A stretch of DNA of 60,594 nt from an uncultured Lachnospiraceae bacterium (GTDB lineage Bacteria > Bacillota > Clostridia > Lachnospirales > Lachnospiraceae). The notes beneath the pieces are model-generated. The model ran no database searches and was not told where the DNA came from. It worked only from the letters and a program-made list of their open reading frames with translations. This document shows positions 54,233 through 60,594 of the stretch, in pieces. Both the position numbers and the translations under genes were made by a program. Each line of letters starts with the position of its first letter. Position 1 is the stretch's first letter. The stretch lies in contig CADCDW010000004.1 of the NCBI GenBank assembly GCA_902800325.1, forward strand, positions 1-60,594. The letters are read 5' to 3'.

Positions 54233-54261
54233 TTGTCTATTAAATTGTATTGTGGTAAAAT
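54233..54261 (+). promoter_or_regulatory. SigA-type promoter of the acidic membrane protein gene
   Basis: TTGTCT (54233-54238), 17 bases, TAAAAT (54256-54261), 40 bases before the ATG. Confidence 0.6.
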
Positions 54262-54301
54262 ATACTCTGTATATTTTTGTTTAATTGTTTTGGAGGCATT
54301 C

Positions 54302-56029
54302 ATGGACGAGAACTATCTTGATGAATTGCTCAATGCAGTTTCATCTGATGGCAAAAAAAATAAAAATAAGATAGAAGAGTCGGTAGAAAAGGATTCCGGA
54401 GTCAATATAGATATGTCAGATCTTTCAAGTTTATCTATAGATGAATTTGACGATCTGGATAATCTTGATTTGGGAGATCTGGATTTTGATGATATCGATT
54501 TTGACGATATAGATATAACAAGTCTTGACAGTAAGCCAAAGAAAAGAGTTAAAGAAGAACCGGAAGAGGATTTTTCGTTGGACGCATTGTTAGATGAGAA
54601 CGATGAGTCGGAAGATGGGCTTGATGATATGGATTTTGACTCAATGCTTGATGAAGCTAAAAAAGAGCCGGATTTTATGTCATATGTTGAATCAAAACCT
54701 GAGTCGGAACTTAAATCGGAGCCTAAACCGGAACTAATACCGGAATCTAAACCGGAATCAATACCGGAACCGACACCGAATCCGAACCCGATTCCTGAGC
54801 CAATATCTGAGCCGGAACCAATACCGGAGTCGGTATCTGAGCCGGAACCAATACCGGAGTCGGTATCTGAACCGGAACCGATACCGGAGGCAGATTCTAT
54901 AACGGAAACTGAAATCAATAATGCGGCAGGCGACAACTATAATTCGGAAAATCTCTCTGTAGATGAGATGGATTTAGACGATCTTTTCTCTGCACTTGGA
55001 ATAGAAGACGAAAGTAAGAATGAGGATGATTTTATCAACCCACAGTCGGGAAGTTCGGATGAATTGATGGGAGATTTAGCTGCATTAGGAGAGGCATTTG
55101 ATACTCCGACAGCTTCCGGAACCTTGGACAGCCTTGATGAATTTGGCTCGCTTGATGATATAGCAGATATATCAGAAGTTAAGTCGGCCGCAGGAAAAAA
55201 GGCAAAAAAAGCTAAAAAAACCAAGGATAAAACAAAGTCCAAAGATGAAAATAAAGAAAAGAAGACCTTATCTCAGATTCTTTTTGGTGAGCCTGATGCC
55301 GAAGAAATTGAAGAGGAAGAAAAGTTAAAAGCCAAAAAGGCAGCCAAGAAGGAAGAAAAAGCAAAAAAGAAGGAAGAAAATCAGGAGAAAAAAGCAGAAA
55401 AGCTCGAACTTAAAAAATCTTCAGACGAGAAGAAAAAATCTGAGAAGCTTGAGAAGAAAAAAGCAAAGGCTGAAGCTTATGAAGAAGAAGCAAAGATTGA
55501 GGCGGCGGAAAACGGAAAGCCGGTTTCAAAAGTGGTTACTGCAATCATATTTGCAGCATTTGCTATTTTGGCAGTAATTGTAATATTTGGTACCAATATA
55601 TTTAATTATAAAAGAGTTATAAAAAGAGCTGCTGATTATTTTGACAGGCAAAGATACAGGCTGGCATATGACGAGGTTGCCGGTGTTGAAGTCAAAGATA
55701 AGGATCAGGATCTTAAGGACAGAATATATACTGTTATGTATGTTCAAAGGCTTTATGAATCATATGAAAACAATATGAAGCTTAATCGTCCGGACAAGGC
55801 ACTTGATTCACTTATAAGAGGTCTGGAAAAATATGATGAGCATTATGAAGAGGCGGTGGAACTGGAAATCGTTGATGATATTAATTTATGCAGAAGCAAT
55901 ATTTTAGCGGCATTGTCAACGACTTTTGGTATATCGGAAGATACTGCATATCAGATTATGGATTACGAAGGACAGGAATATATGGATGCTCTGTCGCAAT
56001 ACAGTTTAAACGTAGTAACGGGTGAGTAG
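54302..56029 (+). CDS. Acidic, repeat-containing single-pass membrane protein of unknown function
   Basis: This 575-residue protein starts at ATG 54302 after TGGAGG. I do not recognise it as a whole. In order it has a very acidic N-terminal part with FDDLDNLDLGDLDFDD-type runs (residues about 40-75), a Pro/Glu/Ser repeat (about 140-200; SEPEPIPES units), a second acidic segment with EMDLDDLFSALG, a Lys/Glu-rich probable coiled coil (about 290-400), one membrane helix (VTAIIFAAFAILAVIVIFG, about 410-430), and a roughly 145-residue outer or C-terminal helical domain (RAADYFDRQRYRLAYDEVAG). The architecture suggests a long cytoplasmic scaffold tied to the membrane. It precedes hisH by only three bases, though a functional link is not implied. 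Confidence 0.8.
   Translation: MDENYLDELLNAVSSDGKKNKNKIEESVEKDSGVNIDMSDLSSLSIDEFDDLDNLDLGDLDFDDIDFDDIDITSLDSKPKKRVKEEPEEDFSLDALLDENDESEDGLDDMDFDSMLDEAKKEPDFMSYVESKPESELKSEPKPELIPESKPESIPEPTPNPNPIPEPISEPEPIPESVSEPEPIPESVSEPEPIPEADSITETEINNAAGDNYNSENLSVDEMDLDDLFSALGIEDESKNEDDFINPQSGSSDELMGDLAALGEAFDTPTASGTLDSLDEFGSLDDIADISEVKSAAGKKAKKAKKTKDKTKSKDENKEKKTLSQILFGEPDAEEIEEEEKLKAKKAAKKEEKAKKKEENQEKKAEKLELKKSSDEKKKSEKLEKKKAKAEAYEEEAKIEAAENGKPVSKVVTAIIFAAFAILAVIVIFGTNIFNYKRVIKRAADYFDRQRYRLAYDEVAGVEVKDKDQDLKDRIYTVMYVQRLYESYENNMKLNRPDKALDSLIRGLEKYDEHYEEAVELEIVDDINLCRSNILAALSTTFGISEDTAYQIMDYEGQEYMDALSQYSLNVVTGE
54811..54900 (+). repeat. 30-bp in-frame repeats encoding Pro/Glu decapeptides
   Basis: Units 54811-54840 and 54841-54870 are identical, and 54871-54900 is a diverged third. 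They encode EPEPIPESVS-type decapeptides within a longer Pro/Glu region. Confidence 0.9.
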
Positions 56030-56032
56030 ATT

Positions 56033-56638
56033 ATGATAGCAATTTTAGATTATGATGCAGGAAATATAAAAAGTGTTGAAAAAGCAGTAGCATATCTGGG
56101 GGAAGACGGAATCATAACCAGAGATAAGGATATTATATTATCAAGTGATAAAGTGATTTTACCCGGAGTTGGAAGCTTTGGAGATGCTATGAATAAGCTT
56201 AATGAATATAAGCTTTGTGATGTAATATATGATGTTGTGGAATCAGGAAAACCATTTTTAGGTATATGTCTCGGACTTCAGCTATTATATAAGGAAAGTG
56301 AAGAGAGTCCGGGAGCTGTGGGGTTAGGTATTCTGGATGGAAAGATAAAAAGAATTCCGGATAAGGATGGATTTAAGGTGCCGCACATAGGCTGGAACTC
56401 ATTGGATATAAAAAAAGGAGCGAAGCTTTTTGCCGGAGTTACTGATAATTCCTATGTTTATTTTGTACATTCTTATTATCTTGAATCTGATAATCCGGAG
56501 GATGTAGCGGCAACTACAGAGTACTCTGCGCATATTCATGCGTCTGTTGAACACGGAAATGTTTTTGCCTGTCAATTCCATCCTGAAAAAAGTTCAGATG
56601 TGGGTCTTAGAATTTTAAAGAATTTTATCAAAATATAA
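56033..56638 (+). CDS. hisH: Imidazole glycerol phosphate synthase, glutaminase subunit HisH
   Basis: This 201-residue class I glutamine amidotransferase has IAILDYDAGNIKSVEKAVAYLG at the start, the catalytic Cys in PFLGICLGLQLLY (about residue 79), and His and Glu in FACQFHPEKSSDVG near the end. VPHIGWNSL is also typical. It supplies ammonia to HisF in histidine synthesis. The two genes lie together, with no other his genes in the window. Confidence 0.96.
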   Translation: MIAILDYDAGNIKSVEKAVAYLGEDGIITRDKDIILSSDKVILPGVGSFGDAMNKLNEYKLCDVIYDVVESGKPFLGICLGLQLLYKESEESPGAVGLGILDGKIKRIPDKDGFKVPHIGWNSLDIKKGAKLFAGVTDNSYVYFVHSYYLESDNPEDVAATTEYSAHIHASVEHGNVFACQFHPEKSSDVGLRILKNFIKI

Positions 56639-56698
56639 GATATTAATAATAGTTACAATTGTTATTATATGCGGTGGATTCTGTTATGGAGGATAGAT

Positions 56699-57460
56699 AT
56701 GCATACTAAGAGAATTATCCCTTGTCTCGATGTAAATAACGGTCGGGTAGTCAAGGGAATTAATTTTGTAAATTTAAAGGATGCGGGGGATCCTGTATCG
56801 GTGGGTGCTGCTTACGATAAGGCAGGCGCTGATGAACTGGTTTTTCTTGATATAACTGCATCATCAGATTCAAGAAATATAGTTGTCGATATGGTTAGAA
56901 GAGTAGCGGAAAACGTTTTTATACCATTTACCGTTGGTGGGGGTATAAGAACTGTCGATGATTTTAAAGCTATTTTAAGAGAAGGTGCAGATAAGGTTTC
57001 CGTTAATTCAGCAGCGATTGATAATCCTCATCTTGTAAGCGACGCGGCCGATAAATTCGGAAGCCAGTGTGTCGTAGTTGCTATAGATGCAAGAAGAAGG
57101 GAAGATGGAAACGGTTGGACCATATATAAGCACGGAGGTCGTATAGATACAGGAATTGATGCGATTGAATGGGCTATAAAAATGGATAAACTTGGAGCAG
57201 GAGAGATACTTCTTACAAGCATGGATTGTGACGGAACAAAAGCCGGATATGATATAGAACTTACAGGGCTTGTATCTGAAAATGTTTCTATTCCGGTCAT
57301 AGCTTCCGGCGGTGCGGGAACAAAAGAGCATTTTTACGAGGCTCTTACAGTTGGCAAGGCAGATGCGGCCCTTGCAGCATCGTTGTTTCACTATAAAGAA
57401 CTTGAGATTATGGATTTAAAGAGATATCTTGCCCAAAAGGACGTTTCGATAAGATTATAG
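56699..57460 (+). CDS. hisF: Imidazole glycerol phosphate synthase, cyclase subunit HisF
   Basis: This 253-residue TIM barrel has the catalytic Asp in [15 protein letters not shown] and the second in [14 protein letters not shown]. Phosphate-binding loops ([19 protein letters not shown]) are visible. With HisH it forms the imidazole glycerol phosphate and AICAR. ATG 56699 follows GGAGG by six bases and gives the standard start, so upstream in-frame codons are not used. Confidence 0.97.
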   Translation: MHTKRIIPCLDVNNGRVVKGINFVNLKDAGDPVSVGAAYDKAGADELVFLDITASSDSRNIVVDMVRRVAENVFIPFTVGGGIRTVDDFKAILREGADKVSVNSAAIDNPHLVSDAADKFGSQCVVVAIDARRREDGNGWTIYKHGGRIDTGIDAIEWAIKMDKLGAGEILLTSMDCDGTKAGYDIELTGLVSENVSIPVIASGGAGTKEHFYEALTVGKADAALAASLFHYKELEIMDLKRYLAQKDVSIRL

Positions 57461-57476
57461 ATAGGAAAACCGGATT

Positions 57477-57896
57477 ATGATAGCATTAATAGAAAATGAA
57501 ATAACAGTTGATGAATATCTGGATGTAAGATCAAAGGTAGGTTGGAAAAAGCTTTCATTGAACCAGGCGAAAAAAGCACTTGATAATTGCTTATTTAACG
57601 TGAAGGCTGTTGATGATGATGGCAATATGATTGGAATGGGACGTATAGTAGGTGATGGTGCAGTTATATGTTATATACAGGATTTGATTGTTGTTCCTGA
57701 AGCTCAAAAAAAGGGTGTAGGTAGTCTTTTAATAAAAAGACTTAAGTCTTTTGTTAGTTCATTAAAGGAAGATGATACAACTATGATGCTTTGCCTGATG
57801 TGTGCTAAGGGTAGAGAAAAATTTTACATAGATAATGGCTTTACGGCAAGACCTACCGACAATCTTGGACCGGGTATGATTATGTATTTAGATTAA
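57477..57896 (+). CDS. GNAT family N-acetyltransferase
   Basis: This 139-residue protein has the GNAT fold. MIGMGRIVGDGAVICYIQDLIVVPEAQKKGVGSLLIKRL contains the acetyl-CoA pyrophosphate loop (Q-x-x-G-V-G) and the beta-bulge before it, and FYIDNGFTARPTDNLGPGMIMYL is the typical C-terminus of small YdgE-like members. The substrate is unknown. It lies 16 bases after hisF and ends before a terminator, so it could be in the his transcript. Confidence 0.88.
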   Translation: MIALIENEITVDEYLDVRSKVGWKKLSLNQAKKALDNCLFNVKAVDDDGNMIGMGRIVGDGAVICYIQDLIVVPEAQKKGVGSLLIKRLKSFVSSLKEDDTTMMLCLMCAKGREKFYIDNGFTARPTDNLGPGMIMYLD

Positions 57897-57902
57897 AAGG
57901 AT

Positions 57903-57935
57903 AAAAAAAGCTTCGCATAATGCGAAGCTTTTTTT
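57903..57935. terminator. Bidirectional terminator
   Basis: A 15-bp stem (57903-57917 with 57921-57935, loop TAA) is flanked by A and T runs, between the GNAT gene and the convergent HPr-like gene. Confidence 0.92.
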
Positions 57936-57947
57936 GAAGTATATATT

Positions 57948-58181
57948 TTATTCTGCAAGATATGGTTTGATGGCTGCCATAATATCTTCTTCTTCATTTT
58001 CTGTATGAATATGAAGCTCGATTGGCTTGGATATATCCAAACTGAAGATACCCATGATTGATTTTGCGTCTATTACATATCTTCCCGAAACAAGGTCAAA
58101 TTCAGCATTAAATCCGCTTATATCATTTACAAAGCTTTTAACCTTATCAATAGAATTGAGTGATATCTTTACTGCTAACAT
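57948..58181 (-). CDS. HPr-like protein without the phosphorylatable histidine
   Basis: This 77-residue protein has the HPr fold: VKISLNSIDKVKSFVNDISG for the first strand and helix, then SGRYVIDAKSIMGIFSLDISKPIELHIH. The regulatory-serine segment KSIMGIFSL is well preserved (Ser41 here, Ser46 in HPr). The catalytic HARP loop is missing: no His occurs in the first 55 residues. In that it resembles Bacillus Crh, which acts in carbon catabolite control but not in sugar transport. A GAGGAGG ribosome site precedes the ATG. Confidence 0.85.
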   Translation of the reverse strand: MLAVKISLNSIDKVKSFVNDISGFNAEFDLVSGRYVIDAKSIMGIFSLDISKPIELHIHTENEEEDIMAAIKPYLAE

Positions 58182-58291
58182 ATCTAATCCTCCTCATAAA
58201 TTATTTTAATTTACAATTATTACATATTTATGATACTATAATATAAGTTTGAAGAGTAAAAGTCAATATTAACCGGGAGATTTTTGGTAAA

Positions 58292-58552
58292 ATGTCAGAA
58301 ACTTTAGTTGGAAAAAGATTTACAATTTATACACTTGGCTGTAAGGTCAATCAATATGAATCTCAGATCATGTCGGAATTACTCATCCAAAACGGGTATG
58401 AAAACGTTTCCGATTATCATGATGCGGATATTTCAATTGTGAATTCCTGTACCGTGACCGCGACAGGCGATTCGAAATGCAGAAAAGCGATCCATCGCAT
58501 CCGACGTGAAAAACCCGAAAGCATCATCATCCTTTGCGGATGTCTGCCGCAG
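58292..58552 (+). CDS. mtaB: MtaB-type tRNA methylthiotransferase, N-terminal fragment cut by a join
   Basis: The first 87 residues match MtaB/MiaB-like radical-SAM methylthiotransferases: FTIYTLGCKVNQYESQIM with the first Cys of the auxiliary cluster, IVNSCTVTATGDSKCRKAI with the second, and IIILCGCLPQ with the third. After Q87 the frame runs into unrelated GC-rich DNA and the rest of the roughly 430-residue protein is absent. Codon use shifts within the fragment, with more GC-ending codons and runs of ATC from about 58,390, so even this part may come from two genomes. The product would thiomethylate t6A37 in tRNA if whole. Confidence 0.85.
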
Positions 58553-58560
58553 GGCGGAGC
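58545..58560. other. Chimeric join 1: AT-rich Clostridia DNA to GC-rich DNA
   Basis: The mtaB frame is intact to CTG CCG CAG (58552). Beyond this the plus strand no longer encodes MtaB, and the minus strand encodes a well-conserved serine hydrolase. Base composition jumps from AT-rich to very GC-rich within a few bases. Confidence 0.9.
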
Positions 58561-59740
58561 TGCCGCCGCACATCTTGCCGTGTGCGGCGTTCAGCGCGTC
58601 CAGCACCGGCAGCAGCGAGTCGAAGTCCGAGGGCGCGTCGGAAAGCACCGCGACCGCGTAGTCGCCGCAGTCTGAAAACACGATGCCGTTGTCGGCCGTC
58701 GCCGTGGAGGCCAGGCCCTCGTTTGCGGGGTACCAGCCCGGCTTGGACCACACCGTAAAGCGGTCGCGCAAGAGCGCACCCCACGCGGAGTGGTTCGTGC
58801 GCGCAAGGCAGCCGGACAGGAGGCTGGCGCCGGGCTCGCCGGACGTGCCAAAGCGGTACACCTCGCGCCAGCAGTTCAGCATGCCCGCGGCAGATATGTG
58901 CGGGTAGTTGTAGCCGTACGCCTCCTGCGCCGCCTCGGGCGCGCGACCCTGCAGCCAGGAGCCATACACGCGGTATCCGTACGTCTTCAGCAGCGTGCGG
59001 AACGCGTCGTTGTCAGAGTCGACCAGGCACTTGGTGATGGCGCCAGAGCTCGACGCGGCGCCGCCGTGCGTGGACTCCAGGATCGCGGTCGCGTACACGG
59101 CCTTTATGCTGCTCGCGGGATAGAACTTCTGGCTGGCGTTGTACGAGGCGCCGCGTCCCGTCTTCAGGTCCACCATGGCAAAGCCCAGGTGGTAGCCCCT
59201 CGCGGTGAACGCGGCCACCGCGTCTTGCAGATGCCTGCACGTGGGCGTGGACTCGAACCCCGCCGGCGCCGTCACGCTGATGCCGCCGCTCGTGGCGAAC
59301 GTGGTCACCTTCGCGCCCGCGCCGGTGTCGAGCGCCGTCGTGTCCTCCTGGGGCGCGGCCTTCGCCTTGGCGGACGTGCTCGCGTCGGACGTGCTCGCGC
59401 CAGAGCAGCCGTCCTTCGTGGCGCCGGCCTTCTTGCCCGAGCTGCTCGAATCGTCGCGCCGCGAGCTTGCGTCAGATGCGCCCACGTCGCTGCCGGCATG
59501 GCCCGCGGGCGAGAAGATCTGCCCCCTCAGCTGCGGCGATGCCATCACGGCACCGGCGGCCACAACCGCGGCGACCGCCACGGCCACGGCAACCGTGCGC
59601 CCGCGGTGGGCGCGACGGCCACGGCGGCCGTTCTTCTCGCCCGGCGCGTCCTGCGCCAGGTGCCCCGCGTGACGGGCGTGATCCTTGCGTGCGTCTGCCT
59701 TTGCGTTGTTGCGACCCTGTGCCGCGTGTCGTGCCGCCAC
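58553..59740 (-). CDS. Class A beta-lactamase-like serine hydrolase (3' end cut by join), foreign segment
   Basis: This high-GC gene on the minus strand starts at GTG 59740, with AAGGGAG five bases upstream. The N-terminus is basic, with one membrane helix (VAVAVAVAAVVAAGAVMA) and an Ala/Ser/Asp linker. The enzyme domain has the SxxK motif in FYPASSIKAVYAT, the SDN motif in VDSDNDAFRTLL, and KPG in WSKPGWYPANEG. These are the active-site elements of the class A beta-lactamase and D-Ala-D-Ala peptidase fold. Membrane-anchored actinobacterial members are probably cell-wall enzymes. Resistance should not be assumed. It ends without its own stop at the join. The composition suggests Coriobacteriia such as Olsenella or Collinsella. 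Confidence 0.8.
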
Positions 59741-59899
59741 CTTCGCTCCCTTGCACCTGTCTGCGCGCCCCGCGCGGCGCGCGCCTGTCCACGGGCACGA
59801 GTATAGTCCGTGTGGCCACGCCCGGCGCGGCGCCGCGGCCGCCGCCATGCGCTAGACTGTGCAGGCCGCACCCATCGCAAACCCGGGAGTACACCCATC

Positions 59900-60204
59900 A
59901 TGACCAGCGCCAACAACATATCCGCATCCGCCGCCGCACCGGCGAGACGTCGCCCCATGCGCCTGCTCGCGCCGGCCGGCGGCCCAGAGCAGCTGCGCCA
60001 GGCAATGCACTTTGGCGCGGACGAGGTCTACCTGGCCGGCCGCAGCTGGGGCATGCGCGCCCGAAGCAAGAACTTCGATCGCGACCAGCTTGAGCAGGCC
60101 ATCCGCCTGGCACACGCGTCCGGCGTTGCCGTCCACCTCACGCTGAACACGCTCATGCGCGATTGCGACATTGACGCCCTACCAGACTACCTGCGCTTCG
60201 TGGA
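59900..60204 (+). CDS. U32 family protein, N-terminal fragment, foreign segment
   Basis: ATG 59900 has GGGAG upstream. The first 100 residues match U32 peptidases: RRRPMRLLAPAGGPEQLRQA, then MHFGADEVYLAGRSWGMRAR and VAVHLTLNTLMRDCDIDALPDYLRFV. The family would continue with an AGADA-type strand, but instead the frame passes into a DQNSN segment of another protein. The rest of a roughly 400-800 residue protein is lost. It is a different lineage from the U32 gene at 10413-11693, as shown by GC content and sequence. Confidence 0.85.
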
Positions 60205-60210
60205 CCAGAA
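60193..60210. other. Chimeric join 2: actinobacterial-type DNA to Bacteroidales-type DNA
   Basis: The U32 domain stops after LPDYLRFV and an unrelated sequence starting DQNSNRTIDAGE continues in frame. The likely short shared stretch is TTCGTGGA at 60197-60204. GC content falls again after the join. Confidence 0.8.
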
Positions 60211-60508
60211 CAGCAACCGCACCATCGATGCCGGCGAGCGCGCCAAACTGGTGTTTGAAATACGCAACGCCGGGCCAACGACGGTCTATAACGTGACGCC
60301 TGTGGTCGGTGTGACGGGTACGAAAAAGGTTATGGTTTCGCCTACGGCCATCGTGGCTTCCATCGCCCCCGGCCGCTCCGTGCGCTACACCGCCGAGCTC
60401 TATGGCAAGCCCAGCCTGCGCCGCGGCATGGCCGACTTCACCATCAGTTTTGCCTACGGCCAGTATCTCTACACCGTGCGCTCCTTCCAGTTGCAGACAG
60501 GACGCTGA
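60205..60508 (+). CDS. C-terminal fragment of a probable Bacteroidales protein with an Ig-like domain
   Basis: About 100 residues: DQNSNRTIDAGERAKLVFEI, then RNAGPTTVYNVTPVV, SIAPGRSVRYTAELYG and ADFTISFAYGQYLYTVRSFQL. The D-N-N-IDAGE opening followed by a beta-sandwich with N-x-G is typical of Bacteroidetes outer proteins, perhaps the C-terminal domain of caspase-like family members, but I cannot name it firmly. The 5' part is missing because of the join. The end is genuine: a TGA followed by a strong hairpin. Confidence 0.5.
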
Positions 60509-60530
60509 CTTCAGTGAAACCCTATAGACC

Positions 60531-60570
60531 AAAAGCGCGTGAAGCTACTGTAGCTTCACGCGCTTTTCTT
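60531..60570 (+). terminator. Terminator in the last segment
   Basis: A 17-bp perfect stem (60531-60547 with 60551-60567, loop CTG) followed by CTTTC. Confidence 0.85.
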
Positions 60571-60594
60571 TCGAACGGTGTTGTCAAAACCGTC

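Noticed and set aside
54313-54936. Minus-strand frame encoding a Gly/Ser/Asp repeat protein
   Set aside because: It is the antisense shadow of the Pro/Glu repeat and acidic region of the real plus-strand gene, with no ribosome site.
58553-59740. Acquired antibiotic-resistance beta-lactamase
   Set aside because: SxxK, SDN and KPG motifs fit the fold, but the long membrane-anchored N-terminus and actinobacterial context point to a cell-wall enzyme, and the gene lies in a chimeric contig end.
59205-60093. Several long plus-strand frames in the GC-rich segment
   Set aside because: They overlap the well-supported minus-strand hydrolase and U32 frames, are Arg/Ala/Pro-rich out-of-frame readings and have no domain signatures.
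58553-60204. Genomic island or horizontal transfer from an actinobacterium
   Set aside because: Genes are cut mid-domain at both edges with no integrase, tRNA or repeats, and a third genome follows. An assembly artefact is simpler.

Overview
Most of this window (positions 1 to about 58,390) is one AT-rich, gene-dense stretch that reads like a sporulating Clostridia genome, most likely Lachnospiraceae. The evidence is gene order. The runs rpoB-rpoC, ireB-ruvX-UPF0473, mltG-trmR-trhP and spoIIIAA-AH/asp23/nusB/xseAB/ispA/dxs/tlyA/argR/recN/spoIVB/spo0A are classic Firmicutes neighbourhoods, and spoIIIA, spoIVB, spo0A and a sigK-like sigma factor mark an endospore former.

Layout: (1) 1-4.4 kb, RNA polymerase beta (3' end) and beta'. 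(2) 4.5-13.1 kb, a GT87-like membrane protein, then ireB, ruvX, a UPF0473 gene, RNase J, ylbF, a short MltG-like protein, trmR and trhP (U34 tRNA modification), a convergent sigK and a CPBP protease. (3) 13.2-32.9 kb, a long type IV pilus locus: PilB, PilT, PilC, major pilin, prepilin peptidase, a PilM-PilN fusion, an extended PilO, four pilin-like or PilX-like proteins and a 1719-residue secreted protein, closed by a strong terminator. (4) 33.0-36.1 kb, a scarred region: a broken Rpn-type nuclease gene, pepP, a C-terminal scrap of a second copy on the other strand, a large palindrome, and efp on the minus strand. (5) 36.3-41.7 kb, the whole spoIIIAA-AH operon with in-frame and intergenic repeat expansions. 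(6) 41.9-50.6 kb, a tightly packed housekeeping operon from asp23 to recN. (7) 50.8-53.9 kb, spoIVB and two tandem spo0A paralogues, the first with a degenerate receiver domain. (8) 53.9-58.3 kb, a small conserved protein, a large acidic membrane protein, hisH, hisF, a GNAT enzyme and an HPr-like protein lacking the phospho-histidine.

The last 2 kb do not belong to the same genome. The mtaB reading frame breaks at about 58,552 into very GC-rich actinobacterial-type DNA (a class A beta-lactamase-like gene on the minus strand and the start of a U32 peptidase). That DNA breaks at about 60,200 into a third source (the C-terminus of a probable Bacteroidales protein plus a terminator). Genes are cut mid-domain at both joins, so this is best read as an assembly chimera, not gene transfer. 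The mtaB fragment itself may also be a composite.

The most interesting biology is the tandem spo0A pair, where one copy has lost its phosphorylation pocket but keeps a full DNA-binding domain, and the type IV pilus locus with its PilM-PilN fusion and giant secreted protein. I saw no rRNA, tRNA or CRISPR array. No stretch over 300 bases lacks a gene or pseudogene.
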